DNA of 64,000 nucleotides from Limonium bicolor (lineage: Eukaryota; Streptophyta; Magnoliopsida; Caryophyllales; Plumbaginaceae), in NCBI GenBank assembly GCA_023374045.1, contig CM041779.1:268594131-268658130 (forward strand), in the 5' to 3' direction. Below the pieces are notes generated by a model. It was not told the DNA's origin. It saw only the letters and a program-made list of their open reading frames with translations, and searched no databases. The position numbers and the translations under genes were made by a program. Each line of letters begins with the position of its first letter. The stretch's first letter is position 1. This document shows, piece by piece, positions 11,132 to 20,854 of the stretch.

Positions 11132-14100
11132 GTAAGTTGACAACCGCTATTCCTGCTTTTGTCCTGGGTCATGGATCCATGTCTTTTTTTAAGGAAATGG
11201 ATCGACACATTCTTGTAACTAATTCTATTTTTGAAATGTAAGCTTTTTACATTAGGCTGCGACACTGCCCATTGTTCAGTATCCTAGATTTCTGGAGATG
11301 TAATTGTTGATATCTACGTTTTTTACTTGTTGAAATATGAATGTTGTTATGACATACATACTTATATTGTATACAGTTGTTAACTGATGCTTGTTTGTGC
11401 TGGTATTTTTTCTTGTACTGCATCATGTGGGAAAACCGTGGCTTCTTTGTTCGGTTTGTGGTGTAGTATATCAACGACCCAATTAATTCCTGTTTCTTGT
11501 ACATGTCATCTTATCAATGTTGCAAAATAAAAACTTGTATAGCAGATATGTCTTTTTCTTTTGAGTCTGTTGTCAAGCTATGTTGTATATTGATATTTGC
11601 AATTTTCTTCATAGGAAAGTCAAAAGGATTACATAGAAGGGCTGCTACGGGATAAGCAACTTCAGATCCATAAGGAGGTACAGAAATTTCATAACACACA
11701 AGACTATACCAGGGCAATTTATTACAAGCAGCTCCTCTGACTGGATTCGTGATTCTTTTCAGGCGGAATTACATGAGAAAGTTAGAAAATTACAGGAAGA
11801 GACAGACTATTTGCATCAAAAGGAGGTATCCTTGTATGACATTTTGTTCTTTCATTAAAATCAGAAAGTGCCAAGGTGATGCACATGAGCTCGCTGGCCT
11901 CTGACCTGTATTTGTTTGGCTACTTTCAGGTTGACTTGGAAATAAAAAGTTGGAGAATTACAGGAAGAGAGGAGTCCTGGCACCAGAAGAAGGTAATCTA
12001 TAATACACTTTCTGTATCAGTACCTAGAAATTTTAAAGTCATGGGCATAATTATTATTAATAGCACAGTTTGTAAGCGCGATGCTTATTCGTCGGGCACA
12101 ATATTGTCTCTGAGCTCTTATATGTTTTGGATTATCATGTGAGAATCTGGTAAATTATACCTGTAGGCTTAGACATTTTCAATGTTGGTCCTGCATCATA
12201 TGAATGTACCTACCTGCTGATTTGACATGGTTGTTCTCATACATCACACTCATTTCCATGGCACTTTACCTTCAGATAAGGAGGGACAAAGGTAGTCTTG
12301 GTACTTTAATGTCATAGATGGCTGATTTTGTTGGTTGCTCTCATGTCCACTTCTCTTACAAAAACAGCGTTGCATGCTGATGATAATTGATATCCCCTAT
12401 GCAGATCTCCCTGGAGAAATATATAGGCGCAGCTAATGCAAGAGAAGGATGTTTTTCTGCTCAACGGAGGTTAGACCTCCTTGATCTATCAAGTTGCCTA
12501 TGCATGGCTTTGTGTTTCTCAGCTGTGCATGTAACATGTTAAACCTCATTCAGAGGCTATTCAGCTGTACCATGTCTATTTGAATATGCTATTGCGGTAA
12601 ATAAAATTTGCAGGCGAAAGTTAAAGCTCTTGAAGATGAACGAGTTTCTTCGATCAGAAAAGAGGTACGCTTGTCATTGCTTTATATTACATGCTGTCTT
12701 TTTGTACCTACTGGGGGATCCTTGCAAAGTGCTTTGTGCAGTTACATAAAAAGTTTGTTTTGCTGCTTACTAGCTATATATTGCATTTTCTCCTCTAGTA
12801 CCCTTTTGCTATGCACTGATTCTTGCTTCAACTTTGAAGTTCCAACTGACATAGTTACTTTGACTAATTAAGATCTGTTGAACAGGCACAATTAGTCTAG
12901 GAAATAGTGTATTTATTGTTTCGGTAATTAATTAGGTTCTTCTGTCTGTCCGGTATGTAATTAATTGTCCCTGTTCTGTTATTTATATTTCCTATATAGA
13001 GACTTCAAAGGTTTATCTTCCCTTAGGGTTATATAGGGATGTATATCTCATTTCTGATCATTTAAACACTGAATAAACACACAGTAAACTACATGGTATC
13101 GGAGCCTAAACCTACCCTTACCACTCTCTCTGGCTGCCGCCAGCTTCTTCATTCCTAACACTAACCCTGGTGCCTCCAATTTGATTTCTGGTTACACTTT
13201 CATCTCTAAATCTCTAGCACCCTACCTTTTCTTTCTGGGCATCTTTGCCCCATCTTGCTGTTCTTTCTCTTGCAGTGCTCTCAGCTCACCTCTCTCCCTA
13301 GTGTATCTCCAATCTTCTTGCACTAAATCTATCTTTTCACTAAATCTATCTTTTAGGTGTCTCCACCCTTTTCTTTAACACTCCTGCGATGTCTCCACCA
13401 GACCACTCCACCATTGCAAGTGTTGCAGCTGCCGCCGTTGCTGCCCTCAAACATCAGAAGTTCGACCTACCCCCAGTCCATTCATCCTATCTAATGGATC
13501 AAACTACCTTGGTTGGTCTAAATCGGTGAACACTCTTCTCTGCGGCAAAGACCTTGATCACCACCTTACAAAATCAAAGCAAGCAGAAGGGGACAATGGT
13601 GCTGAGTGGCAAAAAATCAATGCCAATATTTGTGCCTGGTAATGGGACTCTAATTGACCCAGATATTAGTAGCACGTGTCTTTATCTAGAAACTGCAAAA
13701 GAAATTTGGGATTTCATATAACAATCCTACTCTTCAGCCCAGGACGGTGCCTTTGTCTATGATTTGTGGCTTCAAACCATACCTCTCAAGCAAGGTACTA
13801 GATCTGTCACAGAATATGGTACTGATCCCCTGTGGCGGTGGTCCTAACTTGATTAGTATCAAACCTTTACTTGGTCATTGCTGCTGATGCCACCATCATC
13901 ACAAAAATTACCTGAATCAGCAATGACTGTACTGCTTCTTTCTGGCCTAAATCCAAAATATGATCAGGTTCGTGCTCAAATCCTTAACAATACTCCTCTC
14001 CAGCTTTGTCCTTTGCCATAGCTATTGTAAATATGAAGAGAGCAGACACAACATCGTGTTGGACCATAAGATAGTGGACAACACAACTCTAGCTGTTAGA

Positions 14101-17100
14101 ACGGTTTCTACTAAGACTCCTAAAGAAAAAGAAAGAAGATGGTGTGATCATTGTAAGCGGTCTAATCACAACATTGATCAATGCTGGAAGCTATATCCTC
14201 ACCTACAGAGTAGCAAAAAGGGTCAAAATCAACGTGGTCCTAGTGCTGGATGCGCAAATTCTGCCTCTTATACATATGGAAACTTTGCATCCTCATCCAT
14301 ATCTGTAGAAATACAGCAACTTAGAGCAATGCTGCAATCTCTTCAAACCCTAATGATTATGGTCATAGTGGGCAACTTGTTGATAATACGACATGTTAGT
14401 ATAGCTTCACCCCAATAGTGTTTAGAAGTATTTGATTGGAAGCTAATACCTTTCTCCACGGTGACCTGCATGATGAGATTTATATGCGAATCCCTTCAGG
14501 CTTTAATGGTGAGTCTACCTCTACCAAAGTATGTCAGTTAAAAAAGGCCCTCTATGGCCTCAAACAGTCCCGTTGAGCTTGGTTTGATCGTTTCACCAAA
14601 GTTGTTCGAGCTGCTGGTTATAGACTAAGTTAGGGCGATCATATGTTTTTTTTCAAACATTCTCGCCCAGGGGAGCTACTATCCTTCTTGTCTACGTTGA
14701 TGACATTATTATTATTGTAATGATTCACAAAGAGTCATCATTTAGAAAAGCAGCTATACCTTTCTTGACCTTTTGGCTAAGATCAAGTGTAGTATCTAAA
14801 AGCAGCTCAAACCAAAATTTGAGATGACCTCCCTTGGCTTTCTCAAATATTCCCTTGGAATTGAAGTTACCCGCTCATCTCAAAGCATCTTTATCAGTCA
14901 CAAAAGTATATCATACCTTCCAAGTCAGACAAGCAAGAGTGGGTGTTGACCAGCTACTTCACCGATGGATCCCAATCTTAAGCTCAACAGTGCTCATAAT
15001 GAGCAGAAAGTTGATTCATCTATGTATCAGCGTTTGTGTGGTAAGTTGATATTTCTTTCCCATACTAGATCTAATATTTCCTATGCGGTAAGTGTTATAA
15101 GTTAGTTCATGCATGATCCAGAAAACCGCATCTAGAAGTCATCACTGATGACTTAAAGAGGACTCCAGGTCAAGGGATCTTGTTCAAAAAAATGGGGAAC
15201 AACTAACAGTTCAAGCCATCACTGATGCTGATTATGATGGCTCTCTGGGTGACTAACGGTCCACTACAAGGTTCCGTGTGTTTGCACAAAATCTTATGAC
15301 ATGGAGAAGCAAAAAATAGAATGTTGTGGCTCGATCCTCAGCAGAATCTGAGCTGAGAGCTCTTGCAAATGGTCTAAGTGAGCTTCTTTGGGTCAAAATT
15401 ATTGTATGTGATTTACAATCAAATGGAAAGGTCCCATGGAGTTGAGATATGGCAACAAGTCTACAATCAGCATAGCCCACAATTCTGTCCAGCATGATTG
15501 AACCAAGCACATTAAGATTGAACGGCACTTCATCAAGAAGATTGAAGGAGGTCTAATTGACTATATCCCCTCCAAAGAGCAGATTGCAGATGTGTTTACT
15601 AAACCTCTCCATAGTCATAGATTTTATAATCTTATCTTCCTGCTGGGCATGAAAGACATTTACAAACCCAGCTTGAGGGGAAGTGTTGAACAACAGTATT
15701 AGTCTAGGAAATAGTGCATTTATTCGTTCTATAATTAATTAGGTTTATATGCCTGTCCAGCATATAATTAATTGTACCTGTTCAGTTATTTATATTTCTT
15801 ACACGGACACTTCCAAGGTCTATTCCCTTAGGTTATCTAGCCCCAGTGGCGGACGCACATGTTGACCCCCACAGGTTTTTGGAACAATACAAAAAATATG
15901 TCTATATATGGAAAAACTAGATAAAATATTATATAATTTTAGGTGATGAATTAAACAGTGATAACCTAATCATTAATGTAGAATCAAAACTTTTAAGTTT
16001 ATTAAAAATAATATTATTATGTACTACCTTCTATTTAAAATATAAGTCGTTTTAGAGATGTATCTAGACTTAAATTAGGTTAGATTCATCTCTAAAATGA
16101 CTTATATTTTGAAGTAGGAGGGAGTATTATTTTTTAGATGATAAAGGCTCACGGGGAACAATTATATGGTCTTTATTTCATTCTCAGTTTTCTACGGAAT
16201 AACATTTTGATGAGAACTAATCGAGAGCAAGGCTCCTAATAACCAGGAAGAAGAGAATGTTCATTATAATAGAGGATAGATAGGCACTAAGCCTTACACA
16301 AGCTTGCCGAAAATGGCCAAGCATGAGCAGTAACCTCTCCCGCAGGAGCCTAGTGACCTCAGGGCAAGCCCTGCCTATTTCCACGAATGGCCAAAAGAAA
16401 GTAATAATCCAGATGCCTTTGTCTAGCTACAGGACTGCCTATATATATAGTTACTACTACTGGAAAGGAAATAAAGCAACAGGAAAAAACAGTAAAGCAG
16501 TGCAGTACGAGTCCCCCTCTGCCAATTTCTTGCTGGTGCCATCAGTTTGTTATTTTGTTTCCTTCTTGATTCTTCTTTTGTACACCTGTCAAACCTTTTC
16601 CACCTTCCTCCAGTGGTCCCCTCATGTACTCTCATCATCCCTCCCCCGTTAAACCACCTTGTCCTCAAGGTGGTGAGAAGGGAAAAACAGCGGTGAAGAA
16701 GGGCAGCAGCGATGGCAGCACTGGAGGTGTCTATCCTGATGGTTGCACCAACCAAACCCCCGCTGTCCTCTGTGTGCCTTCTTCTCCCACGTACGCAATC
16801 ACCCCTGAATTTCCCTTGTGAGTGTATCGAGCGGTGAGGCGTGCAGGAGGTCCATTTCGCCCAGCCAAAGAGTTGATGAAGAGCACAGTTTGGACAAGCT
16901 CGGTTTTGGAACACTTTACTGGAATTAGGTTTAGAGATTAAAAATTGGGACCCAGAATTGATGCTCCCTATTTGAGTTCGTTCCAGAAGAATTCCATTCA
17001 CTGTTCTGTTTGTGTAGACTGGGGTGGGAAAGGTAGACGGTTTTGGGTTTGGTTAGAAGAAATTAAGCGGTTTTCTGGGTAGGTTTAGGAAAAAATCCGG

Positions 17101-20045
17101 AAAGGTAGACGGTTTTGGGTCTGGTTAGAAAAAATTAACCGGTTCTGGGCAGGTTTAGGAAAAAAAAATCCCTTTTCTATGTGCTTCAACCGCCGTTCCT
17201 TCCCACGCCTTCGATTGACACCAGCGGCCACCTCTTCCTTCGCTACTGTTTCGTGAATCATCTTCCTCATCTTCCCCGAAGCACAAGCGACTGGCGACCG
17301 GCGTTAGAGCGTCTTTGAATCTGTCGAAAGAAACGCCCCTGTCTGAAGACTGTAGCCGTGCACCTGCAAGATCGAGGAAGGACCATCGCCATAGTTCTTG
17401 AGCACCCTGTCGCTCCAAGCATTCCACCGCACCCAGGTATCATCCTTCCTCTTCTTCTCTTCTTTTCCTTCTCTTCTTTTCCTTCTTCAATCGATGAATC
17501 ATTTTCTGTCTTCTCCTTTTTTCTGTTTCCCCACTCTTCGTACCAGCATAATAGGACCAACCGAGAGAGTTATTCCTCACTTCCCTTCGATTACCATCCT
17601 CCTTTCTAGAGATCACCTTCCGATCCCTCCTCCTTCTTTGTGTCTTCGATTTTGCTCTCAATTCCTGGATTCCCTCTATCTTGTCGGTCACCATCACTGG
17701 ATTTTTAAATTCCCGTCCTTCGAATTCCAGCCGGTCATCAAACATTCCAGACTGAAACGCCGGATTCGACAAAACCGTCTGCTCTAGTTCCTCAGTTTCT
17801 TCTACCTTTTTCTTGCCGGATGGCTCCTTCACCTCCATTTCTTGTGTCACATGAGAGTGAGTAGATTTTCCAAACCTATCAAGGAGTAATTTCTGGAAAT
17901 CCCGCCACGGTAGCTCGCCGAAGTCCATCCACCTTCTTCGAACCAGCAAAAAATTTCCCCCTCGAGACACTCCCCCGTTGCTTGAAACCAGAAACAATCG
18001 GGGATGGATTTGAGGGTGAAGTATTCTTCCGCCTTGTTCAGCCAACCTCGGGGGTTTTCTCCGCTGAAGATCGGAGGCTTGTCTGTGTGTATTGAGTTCA
18101 TCTCCCACCCCACTGAACAGAATCTAGGCTCTGATACCAATTGATGAGAACTAATCGAGAGCAAGGCTCCTAATAACCAGGAAGAAGAGAATGTTCACTA
18201 TAATAGAGGATAGATAGGCACTAAGCCTTACACAAGCTTGCCGAAAATGGCCAAGCAATGAGCAGTAACCTCTCCCGCAGGAGCCTAGTGACCTCAGGGC
18301 AAGCCCTGCCTATTTCCACGAATGGCCAAAAGAAAGTAATAATCCAGATGCCTTTGTCTAGCTACAGGACTGCCTATATATATAGTTACTACTACTGGAA
18401 AATAAAAAGCAACAGGAAATAACAGTAAAGCAGTGCAGTACGAGTCCCCCTCTGCCAATTTCTTGCTGGTGCCATCAGTTTGTTTTTTTGTTTCCTTCTT
18501 GATTCTTCTTTTGTACACCTGTCAAACCTTTTCCACCTTCCTCCCAGTGGTCCCCTCATGTACTCTCATGACATTTTCAATATTGCCCCCACAGGTTTTC
18601 GTTTCTAGGTCCATCACTGTCTAGACCCTACCATAGGTGCTCATAAACATAGGGCTGTAAATCTCATTTCTGATCATTTAAACACTGAATAAACACACAG
18701 TAAACTACAGGATCTCATATGTTCAGTTTGTGATAGCCGTGATGCTCTCATTTTTCAGGTTTGCAGCAGGGAGACAATCTCATCTCTGAATGATGATATT
18801 TCAAGACTCCAGGTTCAGGTATCTTGGTGCTGATTTTATATCTGTGCTCTTATAATTTCAATCTACGACAATGAAACAGAATTGTCGCTGGCTTCTCAGT
18901 TGCTCTGTTTTCCCTATGTCACCTGTCAGCACAATTATACATTAAATTCTATTTATTCTGATGCTGTAATTAAAACCGAAGCTTGGCAGGTAGCCGAGTT
19001 GGAAGAATCAAAAAGGAACCTTTCTCTAGAAAACCAGCAGATGGTTGATAAGTTGTCAACCCTTCAATCAAGAATTCAGGAGCTAGAGGGTAGTTTCGCC
19101 TCTGCTCAAGCATCAGTGGACTCCATCCCTAAGGTTTCCGTCTCTCCTCTTTTAGCTTCATTCTCTATCTGCAGCCGTAACGCCTTCAAAACACAAGGCA
19201 GATGTTGCGTCTGGAATCAGCATTAATATCTTTAGCGCATACTTCCATTTGAATTGCTTTGTTAAATTATATGAACGCTTTGTTCAATTGGCTCATTGAT
19301 TATGTGCAGGATGATGATGCATCAGAAACAGAAAATTTGAAAGCTGAGATTGAATCAGCTTGTTCATTGATCGAGAAGCTTGTCTCTGAAAATGCGGAGC
19401 TGATAGAGAAGGTACCAATAATCCTTGTCACAATGTTTATCAGTTTCGTTGCAGAGGTGGCAGAGAAGGTAGCAAGAATACTTGCGACATTGTTTGTACA
19501 TCAAGTTGATCTTGTCCTGTAACATTTTCTCTCCATTATTTGAGTACCAATCATTCCTCTTTCCTGCCACATCATGTTTAGGTAAATGAGTTGTGCATGG
19601 AGCTCAGTAAATCGGATAAGGATGCTTCAAGACACGATGCCACATCATCTGTCGTCATACCAAATTCATTAGGCGGGAACACTGATTTCACTTTTGGTTC
19701 TGGTTTCGATGGGAAAGAACTAACAAATGACAGTGTTGGGGGGACATACGGATCACTTGTCATTGGTGGAAAACAATAAGAGAGAATTCTGACGTCTATT
19801 ATTCACCAACTGAGATCCAAGAGTCTTCAGAATCCAGTGCTGGCGGGGGGGACGTGCTGATTCCGCTGGATGAGAATGAAGGTCTTGATCTTGAGGGTCA
19901 GGCTTTGATTGAGCAGGAGGTTGAGGCAGTTTCTCTTACAGATGCCCCATTGATTGGTGCTCCTTTTCGACTCATTTCTTTTTTTGCAAGTTATGTCAGT
20001 GGCGCGGATTTGGTTGACAAGGATTCAATTCGGGGCCATAGATAG
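10901..20045 (+). CDS. Coiled-coil protein gene, about 10 exons (host gene, function unknown)
   Basis: GT-AG splicing gives exons 10901-11131, 11615-11677, 11763-11825, 11930-11992, 12405-12469, 12614-12664, 18759-18818, 18990-19133, 19310-19411 and 19582-20045. The product starts with a lysine/asparagine-rich stretch. It then runs as heptad-patterned coiled coil (LQEETDYLHQKE, VKALEDERVSS, VAELEESKRNLSLENQQ, LVSENAELIEK). An acidic serine-rich linker follows, and the protein ends in the hydrophobic tail DAPLIGAPFRLISFFASYV. I do not recognise a named family, although that tail looks like a conserved plant motif. Intron 6 (12665-18758) is swollen by nested transposons. Exon 5 is out of phase (65 bp) and the last exon has two frame changes at short runs, so the gene is either decaying or carries assembly indels. 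It is the only gene in the window that looks host-derived and non-mobile. Confidence 0.75.
11615..11677 (+). CDS. Coiled-coil gene, exon 2 (63 bp)
   Basis: Flanked by TTCATAG and GTACAG, it encodes 21 residues in phase 0 (ESQKDYIEGLL...HKE), exactly three heptads. It joins exon 1 and exon 3 in frame. Confidence 0.75.
11763..11825 (+). CDS. Coiled-coil gene, exon 3 (63 bp)
   Basis: Flanked by TTTTCAG and GTATCC, it encodes 21 residues in phase 0 (AELHEKVRKLQEETDYLHQK plus E). It has the same length and phase as exons 2 and 4, with hydrophobic residues at heptad spacing. Confidence 0.8.
11930..11992 (+). CDS. Coiled-coil gene, exon 4 (63 bp, internal frame slip)
   Basis: Flanked by TTTCAG and GTAATC. 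The length is 63 bp and both ends are in phase (VDLEIK at the start, ESWHQKK at the end). The middle reads as a non-heptad peptide. One extra A in the AAAAA run and one missing A in GGAAGAG would make the middle resemble exon 3 (GELQE). This looks like a compensated pair of run-length changes. Confidence 0.7.
12405..12469 (+). CDS. Coiled-coil gene, exon 5 (65 bp, out of phase)
   Basis: The acceptor is CTATGCAG and the donor GTTAGA. It begins in frame (ISLEK) but is 65 bp long, so it cannot join exon 6 in frame as written. The second half reads better in another frame (KDVFLLN). Either an indel is present or the donor is misplaced. Confidence 0.5.
12614..12664 (+). CDS. Coiled-coil gene, exon 6 (51 bp)
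   Basis: Flanked by TTTGCAG and GTACGC, it encodes AKVKALEDERVSSIRKE in phase 0. This is the last exon before the transposon-filled intron. Confidence 0.7.
12876..13093 (+). repeat. Copia 5' LTR (218 bp)
   Basis: It has TG...CA ends and matches 15684-15835 plus 18628-18709 (the TTAGTCTAGGAAATAGTG block and the CATTTAAACACTGAATAAAC block). Confidence 0.9.
13094..13105 (+). other. Copia primer binding site (initiator tRNA-Met type)
   Basis: TGGTATCGGAGC immediately follows the LTR and differs by one base from the common plant initiator-Met PBS TGGTATCAGAGC. Confidence 0.85.
13389..14410 (+). pseudogene. Copia gag remnant
   Basis: It opens with ATG (MSPPDHSTIASVAAAAVAAL). Copia gag signatures follow across several frames: NYLGWSKSVNTLLCGKD-like, AEWQKINANICAW, SAQDGAFVYDLW, LLSGLNPKYDQVRAQILN. 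A CCHC zinc knuckle (CDHCKRSNHNIDQCWKLYPH) lies near 14143-14202. Several stops and shifts are present. The zinc knuckle is intact, but the protease that should follow is missing. It is non-functional. Confidence 0.85.
14430..15680 (+). pseudogene. Copia reverse transcriptase / RNase H remnant
   Basis: RT signatures are FLHGDLHDEIYMRIPSGF and CQLKKALYGLKQSR, a degraded YVDD region near 14693, then TKFEMTSLGFLKYSLGIEV. RNase H signatures are NSVQHD-TKHIKIERHFIK and PSKEQIADVFTKPL, ending LGMKDIYKPSLRGSV just before the polypurine GAGGGGAAG and the 3' LTR. The frame is broken by many stops and by the U2-derived insertion. Confidence 0.85.
14756..14797 (+). pseudogene. 3'-truncated U2 snRNA retropseudogene (42 nt) with 10-bp TSD
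   Basis: The sequence starts ATACCTTTCTTGACC and continues TTTTGGCTAAGATCAAG and TGTAGTATCT. That is the 5' end of spliceosomal U2 snRNA, including the GTAGTA branch-site-recognition box. From memory of the U2 5' end I count two differences, one of which may be the normal plant base. It is flanked by the direct repeat AAAAGCAGCT (14746-14755 and 14798-14807). The copia RT reading (KAAQTKFEMTS) is restored if it is removed. The truncation and flanking repeats match the known class of 3'-truncated snRNA retropseudogenes. It cannot act as U2. Confidence 0.9.
15684..15835 (+). repeat. Copia 3' LTR, first part
   Basis: It starts TGTTGAACAAC directly after the polypurine AGGGGAAG and matches the 5' LTR. 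It is interrupted at 15836-15843 by the DNA element and resumes at 18628. Confidence 0.9.
16024..16124. mobile_element. Stowaway-type MITE (101 bp)
   Basis: TA target duplication at 16022-16023 and 16125-16126. The terminal inverted repeats cover about 36 bp each. The left arm has AAAATATAAGTCGTTTTAGA, and the right arm, reverse-complemented, has AAAATATAAGTCATTTTAGA. The outer ends are CTACCTTC and GAGGGAG. Confidence 0.9.
16208..18571 (-). mobile_element. Gag-only LTR retrotransposon (2.36 kb), minus strand, nested in the hAT-like element
   Basis: Two 430-bp LTRs (16208-16637 and 18142-18571) are nearly identical, with 8-bp inverted ends TGATGAGA/TCTCATCA (the outer right copy has ATGA). 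The TSD is CATTT (16203-16207 and 18572-18576). Read on the minus strand, the PBS TGGTATCAGAGCC (18127-18139) lies two bases inside the right-hand LTR, and a polypurine GGGGGAGGGA precedes the left-hand LTR. The 1.5-kb interior has gag but no pol, so it would depend on a helper element. It is the youngest-looking layer of the nest. Confidence 0.9.
16638..18126 (-). pseudogene. Gag-like coding remnant of the nested minus-strand LTR element
   Basis: From the PBS side the translation shows PPIFSGENPRGWLNKAEEYF, SIPDCFWFQATGECLEGEI, and, in another frame, PWRDFQKLLLDRFGKS. This is the W-x-KAE-YF / LEG-A-W / W-x-F-L-RFG order of retrotransposon gag. A basic, glutamate-rich tail follows. Toward the polypurine tract the minus strand reads CLSLLTTLRTRWFNGGG in pieces, like the last residues of gypsy polyproteins. 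Protease, RT and integrase are absent. Confidence 0.7.
18628..18709 (+). repeat. Copia 3' LTR, second part
   Basis: It resumes after the right TSD of the hAT-like element and ends in AAACACACAGTAAACTACA, matching the end of the 5' LTR. Confidence 0.9.
18759..18818 (+). CDS. Coiled-coil gene, exon 7 (60 bp)
   Basis: Flanked by TTTTTCAG and GTATCT, it encodes 20 residues in phase 0 (VCSRETISSLNDDISRLQVQ). It lies 49 bp beyond the copia 3' end, so the insertion falls close to a splice acceptor. Confidence 0.75.
18990..19133 (+). CDS. Coiled-coil gene, exon 8 (144 bp)
   Basis: Acceptor TTGGCAG, donor GTTTCC. It encodes 48 residues in phase 0, a clear coiled coil (VAELEESKRNLSLENQQMVD, then LQSRIQELEGSFASAQASVD). 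Confidence 0.85.
19310..19411 (+). CDS. Coiled-coil gene, exon 9 (102 bp)
   Basis: Acceptor TGTGCAG, donor GTACCA. It encodes 34 residues in phase 0 (DDDASETENLKAEIESACSL, then IEKLVSENAELIEK). A partial duplicate of its 3' end and donor lies about 57 bp downstream. Confidence 0.85.
19582..20045 (+). CDS. Coiled-coil gene, exon 10 (last exon, two frame slips)
   Basis: Acceptor CATGTTTAG. It starts VNELCMELSKSDKDASRHDA. The frame then moves at the G6 run near 19738-19743 and again near 19786-19792, leading through SLVENNKRE and SDVYYSPTEIQESSE to the tail EAVSLTDAPLIGAPFRLISF and a TAG ending at 20045. As written, the first frame stops at 19779. The natural-looking composition of the downstream frame argues that the whole stretch was coding. 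Confidence 0.7.
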
Positions 20046-20261
20046 AACAACTAACAACGCTGGATTATCGCTAATTTTGCTGGGGAATGGCGTTTCATCA
20101 ACCCAATGATTTTACATGAGCATTAACTTTTAGGATTTTTTTTCCGTTCACGGAAATCCAGGGATAGAACCTGTTTTTTTTTTTCTCATACAATGATATA
20201 CCCGATATACTGTTTCGATGACACATTAAACTATTTTGTAATCTAGATAATCTCTAAAACA
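20046..20261 (+). other. Presumed 3' UTR / terminator region of the coiled-coil gene
   Basis: AT-rich, non-repetitive and without an open frame, it ends at the first downstream MITE. No canonical AATAAA is obvious; TACAATGATATA near 20190 is a possible weak signal. Confidence 0.35.
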
Positions 20262-20263
20262 TA

Positions 20264-20500
20264 CTCCCTCTGTCCTTTCTTGATCGTCCTGTTTACTATT
20301 TGGATATGTCGTTTGACTTCAATATTTAATATATAAGATGATATAATTTTATAAATCTAAGTTTATATTGATTCCTTATATGATAAGCTATACATTACAA
20401 AAATTAATTTTATAAAATTATTTTATCTTATATGTTTAATATTGAAGTGAAAAAACATATCAAAAAGTAAACAAGACAGTCAAAGTAGGATAGAGGTAGT
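20264..20500. mobile_element. Stowaway-like MITE 1 downstream of the gene
   Basis: It begins CTCCCTCTGTCC after TA and ends with an eroded GGATAGAGGTAG. It shares a long interior with the next copy (TACTATTTGGATATGTCG, TTTGACTTCAAT, TGTTTAATATTGA). Confidence 0.8.
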
Positions 20501-20618
20501 AGTAGTATTTAGCCAGCCTGATTATATTACTATCTAGATTAAAACGGCTATAACTGATGAAACGTCATAGGCCACAGTAATTTTTGGCTACATCCTTTTG
20601 TAGTTTTAGATTGTTATA

Positions 20619-20854
20619 CTCCCTCCGTCCCACCTTGACCGTCCTATTTACTATTTGGACATGTCGTTTGACTTCAATTTTAACATATAAGATAAATTAA
20701 TTTTGAAAATTTAAGTTTTGCATATGATTCCTTACATGATAAACTATATAATACAAAATTTAGTTTTATAAAATTATTTTACCTTATATGTTTAATATTG
20801 AGGTGGAAAACGTGCCAAAAAGCAAACAGGACACTTATGACGGGACGGAGGTAG
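20619..20854. mobile_element. Stowaway-like MITE 2 downstream of the gene
   Basis: CTCCCTCCGTCCC at the left and GGGACGGAGGTAG at the right, with TA on both sides. It is the best preserved of the three related copies (9303, 20264, 20619). Confidence 0.9.

Larger units (their letters stand above)
15844..18619. mobile_element. hAT-like non-autonomous element inside the copia 3' LTR
   Basis: The left end is CAGTGGCGGACGC; the right end, reverse-complemented, is CAGTGATGGACC. The flanking 8-bp repeats TCTAGCCC (15836-15843) and TCTAGACC (18620-18627) differ at one position. An 8-bp TSD with CAGTG ends fits the hAT superfamily. Without the nested MITE and LTR element it would be only about 300 bp and has no transposase. 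Confidence 0.75.
12876..18709 (+). mobile_element. Ty1/copia element (internally deleted) in intron 6, with nested insertions
   Basis: The 5' LTR is 12876-13093 (TGTTGAACA...AAACTACA). The 3' LTR starts at 15684, is split by a DNA element, and ends at 18709. Flanks AGATC (12871-12875) and GGATC (18710-18714) form a one-mismatch TSD. The PBS is TGGTATCGGAGC, abutting the 5' LTR. Gag is followed almost at once by reverse transcriptase, so protease, integrase and the N-terminal part of RT are missing. It lies in sense orientation to the host gene. It carries a U2 snRNA-derived insertion at 14756-14797. Confidence 0.9.

Noticed and set aside
16423..18108. Several overlapping frames on both strands in the nested LTR element
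   Set aside because: Only the minus-strand gag signature agrees with PBS and PPT orientation; the others are shadows.
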